This document shows, piece after piece, positions 28,032 to 38,746 of a DNA stretch of 64,000 nucleotides (position 1 is its first letter; every line of letters begins with the position of its first letter). The stretch is from positions 186,001-250,000 of the forward strand of contig NZ_KZ819024.1 of the NCBI RefSeq assembly GCF_003115845.1, read 5' to 3'. The notes beneath the pieces were generated by a model. The model ran no database searches. It saw only the letters and a list, made by a program, of their open reading frames with translations, and was not told the origin of the DNA. Origin of the DNA: Brenneria roseae subsp. roseae (lineage in GTDB: Bacteria > Pseudomonadota > Gammaproteobacteria > Enterobacterales > Enterobacteriaceae). The position numbers and the translations under genes are program-made.

Positions 28032-28046
28032 TATACCCAATAGATT
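28032..28046 (+). repeat. Interspersed repeat copy C (TATACCCAATAGATT)
   Basis: The first 15 bases match copies A and B; the sequence then diverges. It lies upstream of aroP. Confidence 0.55.
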
Positions 28047-28208
28047 CAGAACGGGCTATCTCGCCCCTCGACGGGAGTCAACGCTACGCGTTTTTTTCGA
28101 GAGGCAGGATAAAACGTTGTCGTTTTGAACAACGCGCCTGCAATCTGACATATGGCGGGTATATTGCGTCAGTTTTTATTTGCTCGTAATGGCAGAGGAT
28201 TAAATTTG

Positions 28209-29567
28209 ATGGATGATCAACAACAGGACGGCGCGCTAAAGCGTGGCTTAAAAAACCGTCATATCCAGTTGATTGCCTTAGGTGGTGCGGTAGGTACCGG
28301 ATTGTTTCTTGGTATTGCTCAAACCATCAAAATGGCTGGACCGTCGGTACTTTTAGGCTACGCAATTGGTGGGGTGATTGCCTTTCTCATCATGCGTCAG
28401 CTTGGTGAAATGGTGGTAGAGGAGCCGGTAGCCGGTTCTTTTAGCCACTTTGCGTATAAATACTGGGGAAATTTTGCAGGATTTGCCTCTGGCTGGAACT
28501 ACTGGGTGTTGTATGTTCTGGTCGCCATGGCCGAACTGAGCGCCGTCGGTATTTACGTACAATATTGGTGGCCTGATATCCCAACCTGGGTCTCCGCCGC
28601 CGTTTTTTTCCTGCTTATTAACGCGATCAATCTGGCAAACGTCAAAGTTTATGGCGAAATGGAGTTTTGGTTTGCCATTATCAAAGTCGTAGCCATTATC
28701 GGCATGATCGTCTTCGGAGGCTGGTTATTAATTAGCGGTTCTGGCGGCCCGGAAGCGACGGTTACCAACCTCTGGGCGCAGGGCGGATTTTTCCCGAACG
28801 GCATTTCCGGGCTGGTCATGGCGATGGCCGTCATCATGTTCTCGTTTGGCGGGCTGGAACTGGTCGGGATTACCGCGGCCGAAGCCGATAATCCGGAAAA
28901 AAGCATCCCGCGCGCCACCAATCAGGTCATCTACCGTATTCTGATCTTTTATATCGGTTCTCTGGCCATCCTGTTGTCACTCTATCCGTGGGGTAAAGTG
29001 GTCGAAGGCGGTAGCCCCTTTGTCTTAATCTTCCATGAACTGAACAGTAACGTGGTGGCTACGGTGCTGAACATCGTGGTACTGACCGCGGCGTTATCGG
29101 TTTACAACAGCTGTGTTTACTGTAATAGCCGCATGCTGTTCGGTCTGGCAAAACAGGGCAACGGCCCGAAAGTGTTGCAAACGGTTGACGCCCGCGGCGT
29201 ACCTGTCGTGGCGATCGGCGTGTCGGCGCTGGTGACCGCGCTGTGTGTGCTGATCAACTACCTGATTCCAGGCAAGGCCTTTGAATTACTGATGTCGCTG
29301 GTGGTTTCCGCTCTGATGATCAACTGGGCGATGATCAGTCTGGCGCACCTGAAATTCCGGGAGCAGAAAGATAAAGAAGGGATCGTCACCAAGTTTAAGG
29401 CGCTGATTTATCCACTGGGCAACTATATCTGCCTGCTCTTCCTGGCTGGCATTTTGGTCATTATGTATCTGACGCCGGGCATCCGGATTTCAGTGCTGCT
29501 GATTCCGGTGTGGCTGATTATTCTGAGTCTCGGTTACTTCTTTAAACAGAAGAATCAGGGCCGTTAA
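28209..29567 (+). CDS. aroP: Aromatic amino acid permease AroP
   Basis: The 452-residue amino acid/polyamine/organocation transporter has about 12 membrane segments and imports Phe, Tyr and Trp by proton symport. It carries LKRGLKNRHIQLIALGGA at the N-terminus and GLELVGITAAEADNPEKSIP in the middle, as in E. coli AroP. The ATG at 28209 was chosen because the protein then begins MDDQQQDGALKRGLKNRHIQ, matching the family; the frame is open further upstream to 28152 with no similarity. It is divergent from pdhR, as in E. coli, with a TyrR box upstream and a terminator downstream. Confidence 0.95.
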   Translation: MDDQQQDGALKRGLKNRHIQLIALGGAVGTGLFLGIAQTIKMAGPSVLLGYAIGGVIAFLIMRQLGEMVVEEPVAGSFSHFAYKYWGNFAGFASGWNYWVLYVLVAMAELSAVGIYVQYWWPDIPTWVSAAVFFLLINAINLANVKVYGEMEFWFAIIKVVAIIGMIVFGGWLLISGSGGPEATVTNLWAQGGFFPNGISGLVMAMAVIMFSFGGLELVGITAAEADNPEKSIPRATNQVIYRILIFYIGSLAILLSLYPWGKVVEGGSPFVLIFHELNSNVVATVLNIVVLTAALSVYNSCVYCNSRMLFGLAKQGNGPKVLQTVDARGVPVVAIGVSALVTALCVLINYLIPGKAFELLMSLVVSALMINWAMISLAHLKFREQKDKEGIVTKFKALIYPLGNYICLLFLAGILVIMYLTPGIRISVLLIPVWLIILSLGYFFKQKNQGR

Positions 29568-29589
29568 GGTTCTATCCGACTAATACGCA

Positions 29590-29616
29590 AATGGCCGATA
29601 ATATCGGCCATTTTTC
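29590..29616 (+). terminator. Intrinsic terminator downstream of aroP
   Basis: ATGGCCGA pairs with TCGGCCAT and is followed by TTTTTC on the plus strand, about 25 bp beyond the aroP stop and before the convergent ampE. Confidence 0.85.
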
Positions 29617-29651
29617 ATTTTATCCCCTTGTACCTGACGACTGGCCGGGAC

Positions 29652-30506
29652 TCAGACCAGCGCGCCATAAATGGTCAAAAGCGCCACTACAACCACCAGC
29701 ACCATCGTCACTTTTTTGGCCAATGTCACGGCCGCCTTCGGCGTTTCCACCGGATCAATGTGCGGCTCACGCGCCAGAGAAAACTGCGCCAGTTGGGTTA
29801 ACACCCAGTATTGCGAATTACGGGTGTCGCCCAGCGAGGAAAACCAGGCCGGCAAGGCTTTCTCACCATGGCCCAGCAAGGCATACGCCACGCCTGCCAG
29901 ACGTACCGGAATCCAGTCGAGCCAGTACAGCAGCGAATCGACGCCGGACTGCGCGCGCGCCAACGGCGTATGATGGCGAGCCAGCCACGTTTGTCTGGCG
30001 CGTAAAAAAGCATACCCCGCCAATGCCACCGGGCCGTAAGGCCCGGCCACCGTAAACCAGAAGAGCGGCGCCAGATAGAACCGGAAGTTAATCCATAACA
30101 ACGCGTTCTGTAATTCCTTCAGGCGCTCGTTTTCCCCCGTCCCCACCGGCAACCCGTGGATTAAAGCCAGCTCCGCCGCCAACGCCTGACTGGCATCTTT
30201 TTCACCACGCTGCGCTGACTGGAGATAATGACGATAATGCTGACGAATCTCGCCGGCGCCAATGCACATCAGGCTGATGACCACCCACAGCAATAGCAGA
30301 ACAAGGCCGAATAGCACGTCGCTTACCAGCCATAGTAATACGGCCACCGCCCCCATACAGCAAAGCGTCAGAAACAGGGTCTGAAATAAAGAAGGAGAAG
30401 GCAAACGGCGAAACACCACTTCAAGACGATGATCGATCTGCCAATGTTCACCTTGTTTGAACAAACGCTCCCACGTCAATACCAGCAACAATGTAAACAG
30501 CGTCAT
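29652..30506 (-). CDS. ampE: Inner-membrane protein AmpE
   Basis: The 284-residue membrane protein equals E. coli AmpE in length. It matches from [20 protein letters not shown] through [20 protein letters not shown] and [20 protein letters not shown] to the C-terminal LLTIYGALV. It is linked genetically to beta-lactamase regulation and its biochemical role is uncertain. The start at 30506 overlaps the ampD stop by 4 bp (ATGA), typical of translational coupling; the longer frame to 30569 lies inside ampD. Confidence 0.95.
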   Translation of the reverse strand: MTLFTLLLVLTWERLFKQGEHWQIDHRLEVVFRRLPSPSLFQTLFLTLCCMGAVAVLLWLVSDVLFGLVLLLLWVVISLMCIGAGEIRQHYRHYLQSAQRGEKDASQALAAELALIHGLPVGTGENERLKELQNALLWINFRFYLAPLFWFTVAGPYGPVALAGYAFLRARQTWLARHHTPLARAQSGVDSLLYWLDWIPVRLAGVAYALLGHGEKALPAWFSSLGDTRNSQYWVLTQLAQFSLAREPHIDPVETPKAAVTLAKKVTMVLVVVVALLTIYGALV

Positions 30507-31078
30507 CGTTTTATACTCCCTTCGTTTTCTCTCCAGCCTTCCTGAATCAGGCGATGATATTGGTCCCAATCAAAGGCAGGACCAGGATCGGTTTTACGTC
30601 CTGGTGCGATATGGCTGTGTCCGGTGATCCTTGACGGTGTAATAGGGTAAACGTCGAGCAATAGCCGTGTTATCGCCGCCAGCTGATGATATTGTTCAGT
30701 AGTAAAAGGTAGCGTATCCGTTCCTTCCAGCTCGATCCCGATTGAAAAATCGTTACACCGCTCACGGCCTGCAAAACAGGAAACGCCGGCATGCCACGCC
30801 CGCTGGTCAAAAGAAACATACTGAATCACTTCCCCATCCCGGCGAATCAGGCAGTGTGCCGAAACACGCAAATGGCTGATATCCGCAAAATAGGGGTGTG
30901 CGGCAGGATCGAGCGTCGCAGTAAATAACTGATCAATATAAGGCCCGCCGAATTCACCCGGTGGCAGGCTGATATTGTGGATCACCAGCAGTGAAGGTGC
31001 TTCTTCTTCCGGACGGCTATCAAAATGGGGTGAAGGTATGTGTTTTATCTCAGATAACCAGCCATTTTCCAAAAGCAT
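30503..31078 (-). CDS. ampD: 1,6-anhydro-N-acetylmuramyl-L-alanine amidase AmpD
   Basis: The cytoplasmic zinc amidase cleaves the stem peptide from anhydromuropeptides in cell wall recycling and thereby lowers the AmpR inducer. The zinc ligands His34 (LLVIHN), and His and Asp in [14 protein letters not shown], are present, as is the glutamate in GIELEGTD. The 191 residues compare with 183 in E. coli, with the extra at the C-terminus. It is translationally coupled to ampE. Confidence 0.96.
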   Translation of the reverse strand: MLLENGWLSEIKHIPSPHFDSRPEEEAPSLLVIHNISLPPGEFGGPYIDQLFTATLDPAAHPYFADISHLRVSAHCLIRRDGEVIQYVSFDQRAWHAGVSCFAGRERCNDFSIGIELEGTDTLPFTTEQYHQLAAITRLLLDVYPITPSRITGHSHIAPGRKTDPGPAFDWDQYHRLIQEGWRENEGSIKR

Positions 31079-31496
31079 CGGCGGTAACCTCGCATTATGT
31101 CGTTTGCCGGGCTAAATAAGGTGCGGTGAGTTGCTGTGATTCGTAACAAATAATTTGCCAACAGAGTACCATGTTTCTCAATACCATAGCTAACCAGCTG
31201 GATACAAAAAGATTTTTCTATTCTCCCCTCAGGGCTTCAACACGCTCCCGAATGGTTAATTCCCTGTTCAAAAACATTCGCAGAAATAGCATCGATACAA
31301 TCACTCCTACATTAACGTGATATTGATCACATTAATAATGCAATTATATGAATGTGTGATCTAGATTTCGTGCATCACATCAATTTTTATTTAAAATACC
31401 CCTCAGGAGCCATCTCCTGTTTTCTTAGATATTACAAAAACTTATTTAAAAATATTCCACATCACAGCGTTCCGCTGACACGACATGGTAATTGAC
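31079..31496. promoter_or_regulatory. ampD-tsx divergent region with CRP sites
   Basis: CGTGATATTGATCACA at 31316-31331 matches the CRP consensus TGTGA-N6-TCACA with one mismatch. TGTGATCTAGA and GCATCACA near 31355-31380 are further CRP-type half-sites. E. coli tsx is driven by tandem CRP with CytR, and this arrangement is compatible. No gene is seen in the 418 bp. Confidence 0.6.
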
Positions 31497-32357
31497 ATGA
31501 AAAAAACACTCACCGCAGGCGCTTTAATCGCGTTGTCTTACAGCGTACCGACGCTCGCTGACAGTAATAAACCAGAATATCTTTCTGACTGGTGGCATCA
31601 GAGTGTGAATGTGGTGGGCAGTTACCACACGCGTTTTGGGCCGCAGTTAAATAACACCACCTATCTGGAATATGAGGCGTTTGCCCGTAAAGACTGGTTC
31701 GATTTTTACGGCTATGTTGATGTGCCGAAATTTTTCGGTGGCAATACAGATAGCCGGGGCGTTTGGGACAAGGGCTCACCGTTATTCGTGGAAGTTGAAC
31801 CCCGCTTTTCTATCGATAAGCTGACAGGCACCGATCTCAGCTTTGGTCCATTTAAAGAATGGTATATCGCGAACAACATCATCTATGACCAGGGCCGCAA
31901 TAGCGATTCACGCCAAAGCACGTGGTACATGGGATTAGGGACTGATATTGATACCGGCACGGACCTCTCGCTCTCGCTGAACGGCTATGCCAAATATCAG
32001 TGGCAGAACTATAACGCGGGCAACGAAAACGAATGGGATGGCTACCGCGTTAAAGTGAAATACTTCTACCCGTTAGGCAGCCTGTGGGGCGGCAATGTAA
32101 CCTACATCGGTTTCACCAATTTTGATTTTGGCTCCGATCTTCGCAATCAGGATGGCCGCTCCCGAACCAGCAACTCGATCGCTTCCAGCCATATCCTGGC
32201 CCTGGGTTACGATCACTGGCACTACTCGGTTGTTGCCCGTTATTTCCACAACGGCGGACAGTGGGCCGACGGGGCCGAACTGAATTTTGGCAAAGGTCCA
32301 TTTGAAGTGAAATCTACCGGCTGGGGCTATTATCTGGTCGTAGGCTACAATTTCTAA
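31497..32357 (+). CDS. tsx: Nucleoside-specific outer-membrane channel Tsx
   Basis: The protein has a signal peptide ([20 protein letters not shown], cleaved near ADS) and a 12-strand-type barrel. It is nearly identical in motifs to E. coli Tsx: [45 protein letters not shown] and the C-terminal [12 protein letters not shown] ending in Phe. It admits nucleosides and deoxynucleosides. The start at 31497 gives the standard signal peptide; an in-frame ATG four codons earlier (31485) is possible. In E. coli tsx lies elsewhere; here it sits between ampD and nadC with a CRP site upstream. Confidence 0.94.
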   Translation: MKKTLTAGALIALSYSVPTLADSNKPEYLSDWWHQSVNVVGSYHTRFGPQLNNTTYLEYEAFARKDWFDFYGYVDVPKFFGGNTDSRGVWDKGSPLFVEVEPRFSIDKLTGTDLSFGPFKEWYIANNIIYDQGRNSDSRQSTWYMGLGTDIDTGTDLSLSLNGYAKYQWQNYNAGNENEWDGYRVKVKYFYPLGSLWGGNVTYIGFTNFDFGSDLRNQDGRSRTSNSIASSHILALGYDHWHYSVVARYFHNGGQWADGAELNFGKGPFEVKSTGWGYYLVVGYNF

Positions 32358-32508
32358 TATTTTCAATCTGTTCAATACAAAATGGGCGCGAAGCGTTTCA
32401 TAAAGAGGCTTCGCCCCACGACAGAACACACGCTCCCCGGATTGCATCGGTGCCGTTAAGTTCGTTCCCCTGTTATGAATAATGATTAAAAACAAAATAA
32501 CCAGCTGA

Positions 32509-33480
<972 letters not shown>

Positions 33481-33485
33481 ACCTC

Positions 33486-33538
33486 TTTTTATGGTGGGCA
33501 ATCCCTGCCCACCACCCTACGGGCCGCCACTACGTGGC
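33486..33538 (+). repeat. 53-bp tandem repeat, copy 1
   Basis: The unit from TTTTTATGGTGGGCAATCCC to TACGTGGC recurs 75 bp downstream with one mismatch. It contains GGTGGGCA-ATCCC-TGCCCACC and CGCCAC-TAC-GTGGCG, two perfect hairpins, so it may act as a transcript-end structure after nadC. Confidence 0.85.
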
Positions 33539-33560
33539 GTTGAAAAATGCTCCCGACATT

Positions 33561-33613
33561 TTTTTATGGTGGGCAATCCCTGCCCACCACCCTACGGGCC
33601 GCCACTACATGGC
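33561..33613 (+). repeat. 53-bp tandem repeat, copy 2
   Basis: This is the second copy of the unit. One substitution (ACGTGG to ACATGG) breaks the second hairpin while the first (GGTGGGCA/TGCCCACC) is intact. Confidence 0.85.
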
Positions 33614-33764
33614 ACAGATTGCGTAGCGGCCCGCAATAATCTTTCAATAAACAGCAAATCCAAAAATCTTTTCCATAACACCTTCCCGTTTGGCCTCTAT
33701 CTTATCGCCATCCTTGCTCCGGTTTTCTATCCTGCCGTCACCGACAACAACAGAGAAATCAGAA

Positions 33765-34211
33765 ATGGAGCAACAACAGGGGTTTACGCTGGTTGAATTG
33801 ATGGTGGTTATTGCGATTGTCGCCATACTCAGCGCCATTGGCGTTCCGGCTTATCAGGGATATCTACAGAAAGCCGCCATGACCGACATGCTGCAAACCA
33901 TGGCGTCCTATAAGACGGCTATCGATTTGTGCGGTCTGGAAAATACGGCCTTTTCTACCTGCAACTCAGGCAATCAGGGAATTCCCGGCAGCAGAACCTC
34001 ACGCTATATCAGCGAAGTGACCGTGAATCAGGGCACGATCACCCTGACAGGGCAATCAACATTGCAAGGACTGCGCGTCATTCTGACCCCCGTATGGGAC
34101 TCGGCGACCAGCACATCACGTTGGACAAAAAACTGCGCCACGGACGGTAAGGCCGAAAGCTTGCAATCCGCGTGTCAGGATGTTTTCCGCTTTGACAATA
34201 CGGCAGGCTGA
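33765..34211 (+). CDS. ppdD: Type IV prepilin PpdD
   Basis: The 148-residue prepilin-like protein has a short leader MEQQQG cleaved before FTLVELMVVIAIVAILSAIG, the class-a type IV pilin N-terminus with Glu at +5. A pilin globular domain follows with a cysteine pair near the C-terminus. It is the major pilin subunit of the enterobacterial type IV pilus. It is the first gene of ppdD-hofB-hofC, whose start codon overlaps its stop. Prepilin peptidase and secretin genes are not in this window. Confidence 0.93.
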   Translation: MEQQQGFTLVELMVVIAIVAILSAIGVPAYQGYLQKAAMTDMLQTMASYKTAIDLCGLENTAFSTCNSGNQGIPGSRTSRYISEVTVNQGTITLTGQSTLQGLRVILTPVWDSATSTSRWTKNCATDGKAESLQSACQDVFRFDNTAG

Positions 34212-35659
34212 TGATGACTGACGCCAAGCATCTGATGGACGAATTGCAGCAACTGTGCCGCCGTTATCATGCCCTGCTAGTGGGACTGGACGAACAAACG
34301 ATTTCCGTTGCGGTCAGTGCTTCCCCCTCAGCAGAGATGATCGCCGCCCTGCGTTTTGCCGGTAACCGCCGGATATTAGTCGAGCAATGGCCGCAGGCAA
34401 AAATGGAGCAGCAGCTTAATCCGGCAAATATCATTGAAAAGCCCGCGACAGCGCCGCCCACTCAACCGGATAGCCCCACCGGCGACGACGATCCTCCTGT
34501 CGTTCAGTTTATTGATCAGACGTTGCGGCTGGCTATTCAGCGCCGGGCCTCAGACATTCATTTTGAGCCTTTGCTGACCTACTACCGGCTCCGGCTGCGC
34601 ATTGATGGGGTGTTACAGGAAATAGCCGCGCCACCCGCGGAACTGACAGCGAGGCTGACCGCACGGCTGAAAATCATGGGCAAACTGAATATCGCTGAAC
34701 GCCGTTTACCGCAGGATGGGCAATTCAGCCTGGTGCTGGATCAGCAAACCTACTCATTACGCATTGCAACACTTCCGGTACAGCAGGGAGAAAAAGTGGT
34801 GTTGCGCATTTTACAAACCCATCAGCAGGAGTTGATACTCGGCAAGCTGGGGATGTCCGAAAACGCGCTGGCGCAGTTTATCCAGATACTTAGCGCCCCT
34901 CAGGGAATGATTCTGGTTACCGGACCGACAGGCAGCGGAAAAACCGTGACGCTCTATAGCGCCATTCGGTGGCTGAATGATGTCAGCCGTAATATTTGCA
35001 GCGTTGAAGATCCCATTGAGATCCCCCTGCCCGGTATTAACCAGACGGCGGTCAACCCGAAAGCCGATCTCGATTTCAGTCGGATACTACGCGCCCTGTT
35101 ACGTCAGGACCCGGACGTGATCATGATTGGCGAAATCCGCGATGCCGAAACCGCAGAAATAGCCGTTAAAGCAGCGCAAACCGGGCATCTGGTCATGTCC
35201 ACGCTGCATACCAACTCCGCAGTAGAAACGCTGAGCCGATTGAGTCACCTCGGTATTCCCGGCTATCTGCTTGCCACAGCACTGAAGTTAGTCATAGCAC
35301 AACGGTTGGTCCGCCGTTTATGTCCGCACTGCAAAACCCAGAGCGAACCCCTCCGCCATTTTCCTGACGAAATATGGCATGGCCCCTTGAATCATTGGCA
35401 AGCGCAAGGTTGTAGCCACTGCTTTTCCGGCTATTACGGCCGCATCGCCATACACGAATTACTGGTTGTGACACCGGCGCTCCAGCAGGCGCTGGTCAGC
35501 AACGCCAGTGACCGTCAGTTAGCCGCACTCTCGCGTAATGCAGGCTTTCCTACACTGTTTGTGACTGGATTATCTCTGGTTAATGAGGGAATAACGTCGA
35601 TAGCCGAAGTGTATCGTGTCGTTGGCGACAATATTGCGGGTAAGGCAGAAACAGTATGA
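34211..35659 (+). CDS. hofB: Type IV pilus assembly ATPase HofB (PilB/GspE family)
   Basis: The 482-residue ATPase powers pilus extension. It has the central GPTGSGKT Walker A near residue 240, DVIMIGEIRDAETAEIA as the Walker B region, an STLHTNSA histidine box and a zinc-type tetracysteine (CPHC near 375, CSHC near 402). E. coli HofB has 461 residues. The start overlaps the ppdD stop by one base; a second ATG follows immediately. Confidence 0.94.
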   Translation: MMTDAKHLMDELQQLCRRYHALLVGLDEQTISVAVSASPSAEMIAALRFAGNRRILVEQWPQAKMEQQLNPANIIEKPATAPPTQPDSPTGDDDPPVVQFIDQTLRLAIQRRASDIHFEPLLTYYRLRLRIDGVLQEIAAPPAELTARLTARLKIMGKLNIAERRLPQDGQFSLVLDQQTYSLRIATLPVQQGEKVVLRILQTHQQELILGKLGMSENALAQFIQILSAPQGMILVTGPTGSGKTVTLYSAIRWLNDVSRNICSVEDPIEIPLPGINQTAVNPKADLDFSRILRALLRQDPDVIMIGEIRDAETAEIAVKAAQTGHLVMSTLHTNSAVETLSRLSHLGIPGYLLATALKLVIAQRLVRRLCPHCKTQSEPLRHFPDEIWHGPLNHWQAQGCSHCFSGYYGRIAIHELLVVTPALQQALVSNASDRQLAALSRNAGFPTLFVTGLSLVNEGITSIAEVYRVVGDNIAGKAETV

Positions 35660-36861
35660 AGCAGGAGCGCTTATATCACTGGCAGGCGATTACACCGGAA
35701 GGCGAGTTCGCGCATGGCGAAATAATTGATTTCCATCGGCATCAGGCTTATATCCGCCTCATTGCGCAGGGCTATCAGCCCTTGTCTCTCAAAACGGGAC
35801 AATATCTATCACCGCGTTATTGGAAAAATGAGCATCTTGGTGAGTTGATCAAACAGTTGGCGACACTGCTACAGGCGGGGCTCCCTTTATTGGATGCGCT
35901 GAAACTGCTCGCAGAGCAGCATGAACGTCCCGGCTGGCGCTGTGTTCTCAAAGACATCGGAATCCAGGTTGCGCAGGGGAAAGCGCTATCTGAAACGCTT
36001 GCTGACTACCCGCACATCTTTCCCGTCGTCTATCGTTCCTTGATCGCCGTCGGCGAGCTCACCGGGAAACTCGATGAATGCTGTCTGCAACTGGCGCACC
36101 AACAGGAAAAACAGTGCCATCTACAGCGCAAGGTCATTAAAGCACTGCGCTATCCTTGCTTCGTATTGGCTGTCGCGTTGCTGGTCAGCACCATGATGTT
36201 GACTCTGGTATTACCGGAGTTTGCCAACCTATACGCTTCATTTGATACCCCGCTTCCCTGGTTTACCCAGCAGTTGATGCGCCTGGCAAGCTGGGGAGTC
36301 CATTACGGTTTGGCTGCACTACTCCTATTCACGGCCTTATTGATGGTTTATATCGGCCTGCGAAGCCGCAGGCGGGCATGGCGGGAAAGAGAGCAGGCGT
36401 GTTTACTTAAAATACCGGTGATATCAGGCCTGATTCGAGGGAAATGTCTGAATCAGATATTCAACATATTGGCCATGACTCAATATGCAGGGTTGACCTT
36501 GCCTGCCGGACTGGATGCCGCCGCCACGATCCCTCATCCTCTCTACCAATCAGCCGTACGGCAAATACAAGAGCAGATTCATCAGGGCATTACCCTGCAT
36601 CACGCCACCCGGCAATTCATCATGCTGTTTCCCGCGCCCTGCCAGCAACTGATTAGCGTCGGCGAAGAAACGGGGGCATTAGATACGCTATTTGCACAGT
36701 TAGCACAGTGGTATGAAAGAAAGACAGAGCAGCAGGCCGAAAACCTCACTCAAACGCTGGAGCCCATATTGATGATGGTGGTAGGAGGGATGGTCGGAGC
36801 AATCGTGGTAGGCATGTATCTGCCTATCTTTCAGTTAGGTAATGTATTGGCTGGAGGGTGA
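35656..36861 (+). CDS. hofC: Type IV pilus inner-membrane platform protein HofC (PilC/GspF family)
   Basis: The 401-residue platform protein has two GspF repeats, each with a LLQAGLPLLDAL-type amphipathic start and a VGEETG or VGELTG motif, and three membrane segments (about 170-195, 220-240, 370-395). It anchors the HofB ATPase. It overlaps hofB by 4 bp, giving a coupled ppdD-hofB-hofC operon. A hairpin, TTGGCTGGA/TCCAGCCAA, spans its last codons but has no T run. Confidence 0.94.
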   Translation: MKQERLYHWQAITPEGEFAHGEIIDFHRHQAYIRLIAQGYQPLSLKTGQYLSPRYWKNEHLGELIKQLATLLQAGLPLLDALKLLAEQHERPGWRCVLKDIGIQVAQGKALSETLADYPHIFPVVYRSLIAVGELTGKLDECCLQLAHQQEKQCHLQRKVIKALRYPCFVLAVALLVSTMMLTLVLPEFANLYASFDTPLPWFTQQLMRLASWGVHYGLAALLLFTALLMVYIGLRSRRRAWREREQACLLKIPVISGLIRGKCLNQIFNILAMTQYAGLTLPAGLDAAATIPHPLYQSAVRQIQEQIHQGITLHHATRQFIMLFPAPCQQLISVGEETGALDTLFAQLAQWYERKTEQQAENLTQTLEPILMMVVGGMVGAIVVGMYLPIFQLGNVLAGG

Positions 36862-36891
36862 TCCAGCCAATGCCATCAAAAGAAACGGCCA

Positions 36892-37932
36892 TTACCCGTT
36901 GAAAATACGGTTTTCCTGTTCAGCGACACGGATAAACGTCGTGCGTTTGGTCAACTCTTTCAGGCGGGATGCGCCGACATACGTACAGGCTGAACGTAAT
37001 CCCCCCAGGATGTCGCGCACGGTATTATCCACCGGACCGCGCAGAGGCAACTTAACGGTTTTACCTTCCGCTGCACGGTATTCGGCAACGCCGCCTACGT
37101 GTCTCTCCATCGCCGAAGCCGAACTCATGCCATAAAACAGCATCATTTTTTCGCCATTTTCCTCGACAATCGTGCCTTCACATTCATCATGCCCGGCCAA
37201 CATGCCTCCCAGCATGACAAAATCAGCGCCGCCGCCAAACGCTTTGGCAACGTCCCCCGGCGCAGAACAGCCACCGTCACTGACGATTTGTCCACCCAGT
37301 CCGTGTGCGGCATCAGCACATTCAATCACCGCGGACAATTGCGGATAGCCAACCCCGGTTTTGACCCGGGTAGTACAAACCGAACCAGGTCCAATACCGA
37401 CTTTCACGATATCCGCACCAGAGAGGATCAGTTCTTCAACCATTTCCCCCGTCACGACGTTACCCGCACAAATCACCTTATCCGGAAAAGCTTCACGCGC
37501 TTTTTGCAGGAAAGTGACAAAGTGCTCGGAATAACCATTCGCCACATCGATACAGATAAATTTCAGCTCCGCCGACAACGCGACAATTTGCTTTAACCTG
37601 ACAAAATCCGCATCGGACGTCCCCGTCGATACCATGACATGACGCAGGACAGCGGCCGATGAACGTTGTACAAACTGCGTCCATTGCTCCAGCGAGTAAT
37701 GTTTGTGAACGGCGGTCAATACATCAAACGATGCCAGCGTCTCTGCCATACGGAATGTACCAACCGTATCCATGTTGGCGGCAATAATCGGCACCCCGGA
37801 CCAGTCTTCCCCGGCGTGGAGAAAGGTGAACTGACGTTCCAGTTCAACGTCAGAACGGCTTTTGAGGGTGGAACGTTTAGGGCGGATGAGAACGTCTTTA
37901 AAGCCCAACTTTAAATCTTCTTCGATACGCAT
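36892..37932 (-). CDS. guaC: GMP reductase
   Basis: GuaC converts GMP to IMP with NADPH, and the 346-residue protein compares with 347 in E. coli. The IMPDH/GMPR barrel shows [30 protein letters not shown] with the catalytic cysteine, and [13 protein letters not shown]. It is convergent with hofC and divergent from coaE, as in E. coli. Confidence 0.97.
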   Translation of the reverse strand: MRIEEDLKLGFKDVLIRPKRSTLKSRSDVELERQFTFLHAGEDWSGVPIIAANMDTVGTFRMAETLASFDVLTAVHKHYSLEQWTQFVQRSSAAVLRHVMVSTGTSDADFVRLKQIVALSAELKFICIDVANGYSEHFVTFLQKAREAFPDKVICAGNVVTGEMVEELILSGADIVKVGIGPGSVCTTRVKTGVGYPQLSAVIECADAAHGLGGQIVSDGGCSAPGDVAKAFGGGADFVMLGGMLAGHDECEGTIVEENGEKMMLFYGMSSASAMERHVGGVAEYRAAEGKTVKLPLRGPVDNTVRDILGGLRSACTYVGASRLKELTKRTTFIRVAEQENRIFNG

Positions 37933-38119
37933 GGGATTTGAATTCCTGGTTAGTGGCGACGACGGGCAAAGAAGTTTTCAGCTACGATAAGCCGAATGAT
38001 TAATGCCATTCCCAGTGACGTTATCATACGCGGTAATAATCCTTCGGCAAGACTGCGAATTTACCTTTATTTGGGATAAAATCGATGAAATTTACTTATT
38101 CATTTTCACAATCGGTGCC

Positions 38120-38746
38120 ATGACATATATCGTAGCCCTGACAGGTGGTATCGGCAGCGGGAAAAGCACGGTTGCCAATGAGTTTGCAAAATTAGGGGTA
38201 ACCATCATTGACGCAGATATTATCGCGCGTCAGATGGTTGAGCCCGGCACGCCTGCGCTGGAAGCGATCAGACACCGATTTGGCGACAACATCCTCAATG
38301 CTGACGGCTCCCTCAATCGCTCAGCGTTACGTCAACGCATTTTTTCTTCTCCGGAAGAAAAACGGTGGCTGAACAATCTGCTGCATCCATTGATTCATGC
38401 AGAAACACAGCGACAGTTTCAGACATCAACCGGACCGTATCTGCTTTGGGTGGTACCATTGCTGATAGAGAACGGCTTGCAACAACGTGCTCAGCGTGTT
38501 CTGGTAGTAGACGTCAGCCGGGATACACAGCTTGAACGCACGCTGGCACGAGATGGAACCAGCCGACAACAGGCAGAAAACATACTGGCGGCGCAGGCGA
38601 CCCGAGAGCAACGCCTGGCTTATGCCGATGATATTATCGATAATAATAGCAGTCAGAAACAACTCGCCCCACGCGTTGCCGAACTGCACCGCCATTACCT
38701 TGAGCTGGCTGCTTCTGCTACTGACAGGATTACTAAGAATGAGTGA
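38120..38746 (+). CDS. coaE: Dephospho-CoA kinase
   Basis: CoaE performs the last step of CoA synthesis, phosphorylating the ribose of dephospho-CoA. The 208-residue protein begins [20 protein letters not shown] with the P-loop, then [15 protein letters not shown] and LLHPLIHAE. The frame is open upstream to 38003, but similarity begins at 38120. It overlaps zapD by 8 bp, indicating one operon. Confidence 0.96.
   Translation: MTYIVALTGGIGSGKSTVANEFAKLGVTIIDADIIARQMVEPGTPALEAIRHRFGDNILNADGSLNRSALRQRIFSSPEEKRWLNNLLHPLIHAETQRQFQTSTGPYLLWVVPLLIENGLQQRAQRVLVVDVSRDTQLERTLARDGTSRQQAENILAAQATREQRLAYADDIIDNNSSQKQLAPRVAELHRHYLELAASATDRITKNE

Larger units (their letters stand above)
27419..28208. other. 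pdhR-aroP divergent intergenic region
   Basis: This 790-bp region, unusually long for the locus, holds the PdhR operator, a second PdhR-like half palindrome, a TyrR box and a repeat copy. The stretch 27610-27970 has no recognisable gene; very short ATG frames there have no supporting features. Confidence 0.5.

Noticed and set aside
33491-33796. Frame across the tandem repeat reading MVGNPCPPPYGPPL twice
   Set aside because: The coding appearance comes from the repeated hairpin DNA; there is no ribosome site and no function is indicated.
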